NCBI RefSeq assembly: GCF_014529535.1
Contig: NW_023503408.1
Coordinates: 434,001-498,000 of the forward strand
Length of the DNA: 64,000 nt
Reading direction: 5' to 3'
Source of the DNA: Bradysia coprophila
Lineage: Eukaryota; Arthropoda; Insecta; Diptera; Sciaridae
Shown here piece after piece: positions 22,699 through 34,900 of this stretch (the stretch's first letter is position 1; the number at the start of each line of letters is the position of its first letter). The notes below the pieces were generated by a model that ran no database searches, was not told where the DNA came from, and saw only the letters and a program-made list of their open reading frames with translations. A program made the position numbers and the translations under genes.

Positions 22699-22800
22699 AT
22701 CTGTTGTGGACGGTATATTTTAGGCAATTTTGCGAGTTGTAGCCCGAACGAAGTGAGGTCAACATGCAGAGGTGCCTAAAATAAACCGTCCACAACAGAT
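22699..22800. repeat. 102-bp hairpin with 28-bp arms
   Basis: Arms ATCTGTTGTGGACGGT...TTTTAGGCA and its inverse differ by one base. Possibly a small MITE; the target duplication was not resolved. Confidence 0.6.
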
Positions 22801-22964
22801 GTGTTTACTCATGCGTACTCGTGAGGACATTTGTTTACCCGCAATAGTAGTTTTGGGGACATCAAATTTTTTGAGGACGTCCCCGAAAAATACACTAAAG
22901 ATGTCTTCAGATGTGAGCCGTCCTTATTAAAATATGCATTCACATTAAACCAATAATAACTAAT

Positions 22965-25250
22965 TCAACATACACAGATGGTCGGTTCATTTCACATGAG
23001 AGGATGGAAGGGATGCAATCGTTTTTCATGAAGCATTTTTTTTTCGACAAATATGCTCCTCCTGTTGGTATTATTAATGTGCATCATCTCATGAAAGATG
23101 CACCATTATTTGCACGAAAATTGTGCATCTTACTTAAGTTGCATGAATGATATTAAAATGTGTGCATTTTACTTGAGACGCATGCATCTTAACACGAAAT
23201 ATGTGCATCTTTCTTGAGACTCTTGCACCGTAACCCGAAATGTGTACATCTTATTTAAGATGCACAGATTTTTCACATGAGACAACCATTTTGTTCAAGA
23301 AAAATGTTCGGACGGTTGGAATTACAGATGTACATCTCATAAGAGATGCACTCATTCTTCGTACAAAAATTGTGCATCTTACTTCAGTTGCATGAATTTT
23401 GACATCAAAATGTGTGCATCTTTCTTGAGACGCATGCATCTTAACACGAAATCTCCACATCTTTCTTGAGACGTATGCACCTTAACACGAAATGTGTGTA
23501 TCTTACTTGAGATGTATGCACCTTAACTCGAAATGTGTGCATCTTATTTAAGATGCACAGATTGTTCACATGAGACAACCATTTTGTTCAAAAAAAATGT
23601 TTGGACAGTTGGAATTACAAATGTGCATCTAATTAGAGATGCACTCATTCTTCGTCCCAAAATTGTGCATCTTACTTCAGTTGCATGAATTTTGACATCA
23701 AAATGTGTGCATCTTTCTTGAGACGGATGCATCTTAACATGGAATCTATACATCTTTCTTGAGACGTATGCACCTTAACTCGAAAAGTGTGCATCTTATT
23801 TAAGATGCACAGATTGTTCACATGAGACAACCATTTTGTTCAACAAAAATGTTTGGACAGTTGGAATTACGAATGTGCATCTCATAAGAGATGCACTCAT
23901 TCTTCGTACAAAAATTGTGCATCTTACTTCAGTTGCATGAATTTTGACATCAAAATGTGTGCATCTTTCTTGAGACGCATGCATCTTAACACGAAATCTC
24001 CACATCTTTCTTGAGACGTATGCACCTTAACACGAAATGTGTGTATCTTACTTGAGATGTATGCACCTTAACTCGAAATGTGTGCATCTTATTTAAGATG
24101 CACAGATTGTTCACATGAGACAACCATTTTGTTCAAAAAAAATGTTTGGACAGTTGGAATTACAAATGTGCATCTAATTAGAGATGCACTCATTCTTCGT
24201 CCCAAAATTGTGCATCTTACTTCAGTTGCATGAATTTAGATATTAAAATGTGTGCGTCTTTCTTGAGACGCATGCATCTTCACACGAAATGTGTGCATCT
24301 TACTTGAGACGTATGCACCTTAACTCGAAATGTGTGCATCTTATTTAAGATGCACAGATTGTTCACATGAGACAACCATTTTGTTCAACAAAAATGTTTG
24401 GACAGTTGGAATTACGAATGTGCATCTCATAAGAGATGCACTCATTCTTCGTCCCAAAATTGTGCATCTTACTTCAGTTGCATGAATTTTGACATCAAAA
24501 TGTGTGCATCTTTCTTGAGACGGATGCATCTTAACATGAAATCTCCACATCTTTCTTGAGACGTATGCACCTTAACTCGAAATGTGTGCATCTTATTTAA
24601 GATGCACAGATTGTTCACATGAGACAACCATTTTGTTCAACAAAAATGTTCGGACTGTTGGAATTACAAATGTGCATCTCATTAGAGATGCACTCATTCT
24701 TCGTCCCAAAATTGTGCATCTTACTTCAGTTGCATGAATTTTGACATCAAAATGTGTGCATCTTTCTTGAGACGCATGCATCTTAACACGAAATCTCCAC
24801 ATCTTTCTTGAGACGTATGTACCTTAACACGAAATGTGTGCATCTTATTTAAGATGCACAGATTGTTAACATGAGACAGCGATTTTGTTCAACAAAAATG
24901 TTTAGACAGTTGGAATTACGAATGTGCATCTCATAAGAGATGCACTCATTCTTCGTCCCAAAATTGTGCATCTTACTTCAGTTGCATGAATTTTGATATT
25001 AAAATGTGTGCATCTTTCTTGAGACGCATGCATCTTAACACGAAATCTCTGCATCTTTCTTGAGACGTATGCACCTTAACTCGAAATGTGTGCATCTTAC
25101 TTAAGAAAAGATGCACAGAGTTTCCACATAAGACAACCATTTTGTTCAACAAAAATGTTCGAACTGTTGGAATTACAAATGTGCATCTCATTAGAGATGC
25201 ACTCATTCTTCGTCCCAAAATTGTGCATCTTACTTCAGTTGCATGAACTT
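22965..25250 (-). repeat. Left satellite array, ~252/293-bp units rich in GTGCATCTY dyads
   Basis: About eight tandem units. Each contains a GAGACAACCATTTTGTTCAA segment, a GTGCATCTC/GAGATGCAC dyad with a 4-bp centre, a GTGCATCTT/AAGATGCAC dyad with a 4-bp centre, and several single GTGCATCTT copies. Unit spacing is 252 bp, or 293 bp when an extra ~41-bp sub-repeat is present. The outermost unit is the most diverged. Long open frames in the array (CTHFDVKIHATEVRC...) are repeat translation, not genes. The array is inverted relative to 39575-43230. Confidence 0.9.
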
Positions 25251-25527
25251 CGGAATGTTAAAACAGTGACGTTGGATTTAAAAAAAATATAGCGCTGATA
25301 TCAGCGAAATGTACTAGAGATGTATGTTGAATTATACAAAAATCTATCACATTTCGTGAAAGTAGGTATTCGATTAATTCGTATTTGCCGTCGCACGGTG
25401 TAACGTTTGAATTACAAGTGCATTGTTAATCGCAGCAATCCTGCTTTCACAAAAAATTTCGTTTGTTAAAACAACGAGAGTGTTTCACCACATTTATTAA
25501 ATATTCATTGCGAAGGCGTTTGAGGAC

Positions 25528-28322
25528 ATGGAAAACTTTTTAAAGAGTTGCGGCTTAGAAAAGGCCATTAATACATTTACTGGTAATTTGTGTGTTACAT
25601 ATTTTGTTATTGTTAAGTGACTTATTTGCTATCAACAGAAAATCAGGTTCAGTTGGATCAAGTAGAGCGACTAACAGAGAATGAGGTTAAAGAGCTTCTG
25701 CCAAACGTTGGGGATAGGGTTCGATTCAGGGACGCTGTAGAGATCAAGACATCGAATAAAAGAAGCACAAATGTTGGCGAGAAAAACTCTAATTTTCCAT
25801 CGAAAAAAATGAAGATGACATCCCGTAAAGAAGACCGTAAAGCTCACATCGTTAAGATTCTAAGAACGGTAACTCTTCATTACTTGAGCTACCCTTCAGA
25901 CTTAATCCTAAAATTTTTATTTGTACGACACAAATTCCAGGACAAGACTAAAAAACAAAAGTTAGTTGATGCGGCCGATTCTATGTTCAAAGAATATTCT
26001 AATGATTGGTTGGAAGAAGTGAGTCCTTTTAAGCCAAGCTGAGATACCAAAATATGTCGAGAATAAAATTTAAAATTGTTATTTTAGAGACGCAATATAA
26101 ACCCGGACTGGCAGATGATTGACTTCGAAAATGGAGTGATAAACTGCCCATTTTGTCAAACAACGATTACTCCACAAATCAGAAACACTCGCAAATTTTA
26201 TTGGAACTATACCAACATAAGACGTCACTTGGACTTGGTACATCCAACAGGAGGAGCCGACGATGTTGACGTGAATTCCGTTTTAGAAACCACGCTGGGT
26301 GAGACCAATTCGAATTCCGATGATCATGCAGCATTGACTACAAGTGTCGCATCAGTTGGCTCTTCTATGAGAAAATTGAAGGTCTCATTGCATCGCATTG
26401 AACCAACTATGTACAACAATCAACGTACAACATTCCATCAATCGCGGCCGTCACCTAATTAAAACGACATTCAATCCGAAAACAATATGGAAACTGAGCC
26501 TACTGATGGAAAGGATGAGTTGCTGCAACAGTCAAACGAAATTTTAGTCGCTGCACCTGAGACGAAAAACACGATCCCACAAGACTCACTACCGAATGAT
26601 GATGTCCAGGTGCCATTGGCCGAGCCGTCTTTTGTAAGCGAATTTCATCATGACACAGATTCAACATTCCATCAGTCGCGGTCGCCGAACGACATTCAAT
26701 CAGAAAATGATCTCATGGACACCGTACCACCGATCTGTGCTGGCGTATTGTCGATCATTCAATGTCGAGATGAAACCGACGATGGTACGCGTGATATCAT
26801 CGCCATGGAAGGCGACAAAACGAGAGCGGAAACTAAGAACGATTGTGCTAGTGAACTATCAATCATCCAATGTCGAGACGAAACGGACGACGAAACACGC
26901 GATATTCTCGCCATGGAAGGCAGCAAAGCAACAACAAGAACAATCGTAAGCTTGCAGGTCCCGTGCCTTGGTAAGGAAAATCAGTTGCTGCAACAGTCGA
27001 ACGAAAATTTTGTCGGTGCACTTGGAACGAAGTTTGTTGCGTCAACATTGTCCCGGAATGCAGATGATTCAATGCCAGGAACCCAAAGTCCAACGGAACT
27101 AAGAAGCAGTTCCGAATCGATTAAAAATTCGATCACCCAAGACTCGCTGCCGAATGTCCAGGTGCCACTACTGAATGTTGATGTGCCATTGGCCGAGCCG
27201 TCTTCTGTAAGCGAATTTCATCATGACACAGATTCAACATTCCATCAATCGCGGTCGTCGAATGACATTGAATCAGAAATTGACCTAATGGACACCGTAC
27301 CACCGAACTGTGCTGGCAAGTTGTCGATCTTTCAATGTCGAGATGAAACCGACGATGGCACGCGTGATATCCTCGCCATGGAAGGCGACAAAACGAGAGC
27401 GAAAACTGAGAACGATTGTGCTAGTGAACTATCAATCATCCAATGTCGAGACGAAACGGACGACAAAACACGTGATATCCTCGCCATGGAAGGCAGCAAA
27501 GCAACAACAAGAACAATCGTAAGCTTGCAGGTCCCGTGCCTTGGTAAGGAAAATCAGTTGCTGCAACAGTCGAACGAAAATTTTGTCGGTGCACTTGGAA
27601 CGAAGTTTGTTGCGTCAACATTGTCCCGGAATGCAGATGATTCAATGCCAGGAACCCAAAGTCCAACGGAACTAAGAAGCAGTTCCGAATCGATTAAAAA
27701 TTCGATCACACAAGACTCGCTGCCGAATGTCCAGGTGCCACTACTGAATGTTGATGTGCCGTTGGCCGAGCCGTCTTCTGTAAGCGAATTTCATCATGAC
27801 ACAGATTCAACATTCCATCAATCGCGGTCGTCGAATGACATTGAATCAGAAATTGACCTAATGGACACCGTACCACCGAACTGTGCTGGCAAGTTGTCGA
27901 TCTTTCAATGTCGAGATGAAACCGACGATGGCACGCGTGATATCCTCGCCATGGAAGGCGACAAAACGAGAGCGAAAACTGAGAACGATTCGAATACTTC
28001 CGAACAAGGACCGTCATCATACAGCGATGAAAAGAATAAGTTGTTTCAGCAATCGAATGATAATTTTGTTCCGACATCAATCCCAGAATGGAAAGAAGCG
28101 GGTGTCAAGTTTGTGTGGGCTAAAGCAAGTCGCAGAGATAAATATGTGCCGTGCTTCATTATGAATAATGGTGAATGCAAATGGATCACCACAAAAGGTG
28201 GACTTTCAAGTAAGTCATTTGTTGCACATGAATTAAACGAAAACATTGACATTGAGCTAAAAAAGGGAAAAATGAAGGACCTGCGAAAATTCAATAAAGA
28301 TAATAACACTTCGTTTGCTTAA
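25528..28322 (+). pseudogene. Spliced SAM-like + C2H2 protein gene with one in-frame stop and 191-codon tandem repeats
   Basis: Exon 1 is 25528-25582, exon 2 is 25639-26018, exon 3 starts 26088. Introns are GTAATT..ACAG and GTGAGT..TTAG and phases match. The N terminus (FLKSCGLEKAIN then LTENEVKELLPNVGDRVRF) resembles a SAM domain, residues about 3-50. A zinc finger follows (C165, C168, H192, H197). At codon 270 (26460-26462) a TAA interrupts a frame that otherwise continues uninterrupted for 619 codons. The sequence on both sides matches the internal repeat, so the stop looks like a point mutation, or a readthrough site. The rest is acidic, Ser/Gln-rich and has 2.4 near-identical 191-residue repeats. 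The C-terminal ~100 residues are unique and basic. AATAAA overlaps the stop codon. Function unknown; the domain mix suggests a DNA-associated, transposon-related protein. Confidence 0.6.
26619..27988 (+). repeat. 573-bp in-frame tandem repeat, 2.4 copies
   Basis: Units begin at 26619, 27192 and 27765, exactly 573 bp apart, so each adds 191 codons. The second copy and the partial third are almost identical, and the first is slightly diverged. Each unit itself contains two copies of an IIQCRDETDD...RDILAMEG motif. Confidence 0.95.
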
Positions 28323-28980
28323 ATAAATTAACGTTGCTTGAACGTGCTATCTTTGTTTTTTCTCCCGAACCCAATCCCGATTTATTTTTTAAACTAACAA
28401 ATTGAAGAACCGAAATTCTGTCCAACCCGCTTAGTTTGTTTAAGTACAGCAATCGAAAACCGAAAAAATTTCCAAGTTCCAAGCATCTTACTCTCATCAC
28501 AGACGACAGAAAGTCTAAAAAAATTTATAAGAAGAACTGTTTTGTTAATTCGAACGAATACTGATGATGCAGACTATGTGACACGAGGTGTAATGTTCTT
28601 CGAGAAGAACTAGTTTCTAAATTAAAAATGACCGGAATAAACTCTTTAACCCTGATAATTCCAATTGATCATCCTCATTTAAAAACTGACTCCGGAATTA
28701 ACTCGTTGCTCAGAAAAATTCGTTAATCTCAACTGACTTTCATAAAATTTCTCACAAGGTTACAAATGCCTTCGTAAACAGTATGAAGAATACTTAAGGG
28801 CCACAGACACGACGCTCTTTATAGATGACATCAGGTTCAATCACAAAATTTTAAGAAAAAATAACCGTTTACTGATCCAATTTAAAATTTCCAAATGGAT
28901 GAACAATTACGAATAAAGAAAATGTTACAACTCCAATTTACAAACAAACATAAACGATTACATAAGATGCGAATGATTTT

Positions 28981-31900
28981 TCAAATTTTACTTTCGGTGA
29001 CCCATTTTCGAATTGTTTGATAAGAACGGTTCTTCAAAATGTGATTGACAGCTTGATGGGCTTCAATTTCGTCCTTCTTTGGTACAGTTCCATTCTTTAT
29101 ATGGTCCTTGAATATTTGTGCGATCATTGATTTCTCATCGGCAGTGCCTCTCTTTCTCGAAATTTTGCCTAGAAAAACACGAAACATTTGCTTAGAATAA
29201 TAAATGATAAATGAATTGAGTGATTGTCGAATTATATTATGGAAAATGGCCGTTTAAATGTCCAAAAATTAAAATTGAAATTAGCGAAATTGATACCTTT
29301 CAAACGTGAAATCAATAATACAGTCAAGGCAGTCAATTTTCAGCATAAATTAGCTTCAGCTGTTTTTCAGCTGATCCATACAAACAATCACAACCGTTTA
29401 TACGTCTTTATACGGTTTTACCACTATCATGCGCGTGCGTGTAGCAGCTTCAACCGTATGAACAAGGAAAACCAGTTTTGATTGTATGTGTGGATCAGCT
29501 GAAAAACAGCTGAAGCAAATTTATGCTGAAAATTGACTGCCTTTGACTGTATAAGTTAAAACTAAGCGAAATTTATGGCTGTTTTCGAAATGACTACGAT
29601 AGGAGAAACTATTAACCATCCCGATACCTTTTATCATACGAAAAGTGGTAAAAAATTGGTAGTACTTGCCCGGTTTGACTTTGCTCTGTTCGCGTTGTGA
29701 TTTTTGGATGGACGTAGCATTGTTATCAGCGTTTTGAGCAATTTTATCGAGTTCGTCGGGACAGGTAGAGCCGCCAGAATTTATTTCGGCATGACCAACA
29801 GTATACTCATTATCGACTTGAGTGGAGTTGACGATATTTTCGGAATGCATTTCGTTGTGACCAGAAGCTTCTTCAAATAATGCTGACATTCGCGCAACTT
29901 CTCGGTTTAGGTCATTGCCTCGGTATATTTCTTTATGTATCAACAGACTGTGACCCAAATATTTAGCAACGTCGGTGAGAATGTTGTCATTCAGTTCTTT
30001 CGTCGCGCAAAATGTAGCAAAGTGTTTTCGGAATTTGGTTCCTCTTAATGTTTTCGGGTTATCAGCTTCACATTGAACGGAGAGCTTTGCCACCGTACTA
30101 CTGCCCATTAAGTGTCTTTTCTTACGGTTGTTGATTGCAGGAAGTGCGAACAATAAATCGTTTTCCTTCGAAACTCCTGCTTTGTCTCGATAATACAAAA
30201 TAATATCGACGCACTCTTCCAATTCGGGATCAAGCATAATTGGCGCTCTATTTTCAAGTTTACCTCTTACATTCATTCTGCTGTAGCGTTCGACTCGTTC
30301 CTTTCCTTCAGCAGTTAATGCCCGAAACAATTGGTCATTCTTGTTTGTGACTCGTCGTCTCTTGGTGTACTCTGACGTTAGTGCATTTTCTAACTCTCCC
30401 ACTCTACGACGATTAAAAAGTATCAGCGACACCATCGTGACTTCGGAGAGATTAATCCATTTGGCGAATGTGTACTCGTTCTTCAAGTCATCGAAATGTT
30501 GTTTTCGTTTTTTGTCCAGGAAGCGTTGGAAATGCTGAATGTCGTCATCGGTTGGTAGATCTTCTTCCTTGTTTCTGTTTCTGGTGATTATTGTAGTTCT
30601 CGCCAACTTGTTTACCCTTATGGCAGCCCTCGATTGAAACAAAGCCAGGAAGTCATTCGTCTGCTCTTTCAATTCCTTGTTTTGCTTAGAAATACACTCT
30701 TCAGACAAAACTCTCCCAACACGTTTTACTTCCGTGACCGATTTTGTGGCATTCCATGGCTTTTGAAACTGTCTGTCGGATGAGCGAAATCCTGAATCTT
30801 CGCGAATTGCTTCTAAGACTACATCACAGTACTTCGGATGATAGAGTGAAGCAAAGTCGGTAATGTCTGGTTCGATTCGTTTTAATTGAACCAGCAGTCT
30901 GCTAAGCATTCTCAGTCGATCTCGAACAATTTTATGGTGCGGCTCGTACCCAAACTGTTCACACAATTCGTTGCCATAAACCACCAATAGCCAGTCGTAT
31001 TTGGCCGTATTCGCAATATCATCGTCCAACATGACCGACGTGATATCATGCAAAGATGCAGAAGCTCTCTCGTGTATACGCCCTGCAACCAATCTATTCA
31101 ACTGAGCTGAAGAACGGTCGCCCTTGATAACCTTCCGTGAACATACATGCTTTGCTATCGACTTCTTAAAATACGTTCCCAAACATTCATAGCACACATC
31201 GAGGTCCGAAGCCTTCCGATTATATTTAGCGTTCGACCGTCGACTGGGGATGATTAGATTCTTGTTCAGTTTAGGATTAGAATTATGCTCGGAGTTTCCA
31301 ATTTTTTTTATTGCGTCGATCCGTAGTTTTCTTTCTTTTGAACCTACAGTAAACGGTAGAAAATTTGTCAATTTTTCTATTAGAAAGATTATTATAAACG
31401 GAAAATATTTTGATCTACACAAGATAATGTAACTTGTTACAAGTGATAAATTGGTGACTGTACACAGAATATGCAAAAACCTTCACATAGGTCCTTTGCA
31501 CGATAATTTTTGCTTTTGCCATATCACGGTGAACTTGAAAATTTTTTGCTGTATGTGATATCATTGGAAAGGTTAAGCATCGGGCTAACGGATACTTTCA
31601 ATTTTTTGCCCAAAATCACCGAAAAAGGTATGTGAAAAAATGGTTTATCTCAAAAACCAACCGTACAAACGATTTTAATTTTTATTGGAAAATGATCAGG
31701 GTCTTTCAACTTTCAATTAAAAAATTTTTCGAGTTCACCGTGACATGATCTAAAGAGGTAGGACGGATCAATACTAAATACATTATAGAAAATGCAGTTC
31801 ACCATCAAACTGTACTGTATTTCAGTATAAATGACCAATGACACTAAATTATTTTATTGAAGGATATGTAGAGCCATACTAGTTAAAAATTCGACAAGTA

Positions 31901-34900
31901 CCTATCTGGTATGACAAATATCTATTTCGATTACAAAGAATATTTTAGAATCGCATTCGCTGTGCTTTGATAGCTTCATTGGATGTTTACCACGTTACAG
32001 CGAATTTTTCAAAAATCTATCTGAATACTGAAGTGACACAACCATCAGATTTTTGCCGTTGATTGTTTTCGCGATTGACATACTTTTAATTTTGAATTTA
32101 ATCAGAGAAAAATGTTTGAAAAATTACCTTTGGATAACTTTGACAACTCAAGAACGTCGGGCTTATCACTATGCATATCTACGATGTGACGTGCAAATTT
32201 GCTCTGCAGTTTGTTGCAGTATGGGCAACAATTTTTCTTGGGTCCTTGATCAGATGTCTGAATAGTCATTTCGAATTTATCGGATGCGCCAGTTCTTATT
32301 GCTAATTTTTTCGGGGAAGAGACAACGCCAGGCCCAGATTTAGTTTTCTCTGAAAGTAATTTAATTTTTAGTCAACATAATTTGTCATTTTTTAGTTATC
32401 CATTACCTTCAGAAACTGTTTTTTGTGGTTGTAATACCAAATCCGATTTGACTGTACGGCTATGTGCCAACATCTTGGGCTTACCGATTATGTGTTGTAA
32501 TTCAATGTATGCCTACAAATTGCATAAATTTTCGTGTTAAAAACTTCCTTTCAGTTTTTATGGAATCAGTATGAGTTTGACCGACACACTTTCAGTTTGT
32601 ATGACTTATTGATTTCTCCATATAAAATTACATGCAAAAATCACAAAAGGTCCGTAAATCACAAAACAGCAAATGCGTCGGTTTTCAAAATTCCGTGACT
32701 GTATACTAAAAGTGAAAACAGTGACCTACATTTTCTTCGACAATTCCATCATCATTGGCAATGATGGTGTAATGTTTTTTGTTTTTCTGATAGTGCACTA
32801 CTTCTTCAAGCACTTCCTCTTCGTCACTCAGCGGGTCATATTCGATGATTGCGTCGAACTCGTCATTTGACCATTGCATCTGAAAATGTTTATTTTTGAA
32901 ATGTGAGTTAAACAAAAATAAAATGGAGAAACAAAACGGAATACAGTTGGTGACTCATAAAGAAGTCATTCAATTCGTTTCGTCCGAAAGTACTTCAGTA
33001 CTTCCGTGTGATGTATTGAGATTTGTATGCTTGAAAGACAGATGAAACAAAATGAACAACTAATTTCAGAGTCGCAGACTTTAATAGCTAATCTAAGGAA
33101 AATTTTGATAAAAAATTGAAAAATAAATTCGATATAGCTGGGTTTCTAATGAAAGGTTTGCAAAAAGTGCGTTTGTCACTTTTGATAGAAAGTCTCATCG
33201 AATAAAGTACAAATCTGGTAAAAACATTCGATCTGAGCAGACAAGATCGAAGCTAAACTCGAAGTAAAACTTATTAAAAGTCGAAAAGGAGCCTTACAAG
33301 TTTTTCAAGTCATGATTTTAACCCCTAGACCATTGTGTATGCATACGAATGGGTGAATGAACTTTTTATTTCTTTTGTCATAATTATTTAAAGAATAGGG
33401 TTGGCCCGAGGGGTAACCGACTCGGGTAATTGACTACACACCCTCAAAGGAATTGCCGGAGTATCCGGTAAATAATTGGAATTGACCGGAATTGGCAGGA
33501 ATTGATCGGAATTGATAGGAATTGACTGGAAATATGTGGAATTGTAAGGAATTGAAAGTAAATGAGAGTGAATGCTGATAAGTGTGATTATCGGAAAAAA
33601 GGGCCCGCGAATGAAAAACCACATTATTTCCTTTTTGTTTTAATTTTAAAAGCTCCCGCACAATAAATAACAGTGTACAGTGTTGATCAGTTCCATTTTA
33701 GAACAGGTCCAACGTCCTTTTATGTTCAAAATATGCACACTGAAGGATTCTTCTTCAGAGGATTCTTGTGAGTCAGATACGGAAGAGTTTGAGCCGCAAC
33801 AAACAAGTGAATATTCGTCGGGGGAATGTTAGGCTGGGGCATTGCCGATGCGAAATGCTCCAGTTTCAAACCAAATTTACAAAAAAATGCATCACCGACA
33901 ATATCATCTATTCCATCAACTTTTCAAAAGCCTATGCTGAAAACAAACGAGACATTGAAAACGTGTTTTGGTCAAGGGGGTAATCACTAGTAAATCAGTA
34001 AATCAAGTAAATCACGGTAAATCACAAAAAATTTTGAAAAATTTTTGAAAAATTTTTAATTGTCACTGGATTACATTTCGAAGTATCGTGGCCGTAAACA
34101 TATAGGATAAATTTCATGAACTAATACAAATTGAAGTAAATAGATTCAAATTTAGTAGAAACTTCATTTTTGATTTACTTGATTTACTGTGATTTACCGT
34201 GATTTACTGAGCTAGTAAATCAGTGATTACCCCTCGGTTTTGGTCCTAGTTTTCATTGACAGATGCAGCAATCGTAATTTTCGATAGAGAAATTTCTAAC
34301 TTTATTTGACAGTTGCGACAATTTCGTCATGAAAACAAGGACCAAAACACGTTTTGAATGCCTCGTTTGTTTTCAGCATTAAATCTTATGCTCAAAACAA
34401 ACCAGGCATTGAAAACGTGTTTTGGTCCTAGTTTTCATTGACAGATGCAGCAATCGCGATTTTGAATAGAAAAAGTTCTAACTTCATTTGACAGTTTCGA
34501 AAATTTCGTCATGAAAAACAGGACCAAAACACGTTTTCAATGCCTCGTTTGTTTTGAGCATTACGATGTCGATCACTTGAACGAAACAAAAAATTGAGTG
34601 CTTTGGCTTTTACTGACGTGTGCTGAACAAATCCATTTCCTGTCGAGGTACGAACAACGTTTTGTGCATCGGACAACTGAAACATATACACAACATATAC
34701 GTAAATAACTATTCCTGTACGATATATAGTTCGGGAAAAACTGACATTTCTTAATGAAAAATCATGGCAAAATATGTCCTATTTCAGTTGTCGGATGCAC
34801 AAAAGTTTTTCGTCATTTCCTGACTTGGTACGAAAAATACTATTTATCTAAAATAAACAATGATGTGCGATGTGAAATCATTTTAAACAAAACTGCAGTC

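Noticed and set aside
23251-24802. Repeated 69-codon open frames in both satellite arrays
   Set aside because: They recur at satellite period, exist only because the unit is open in one frame, and are disrupted in edge units; no start context or splice evidence.
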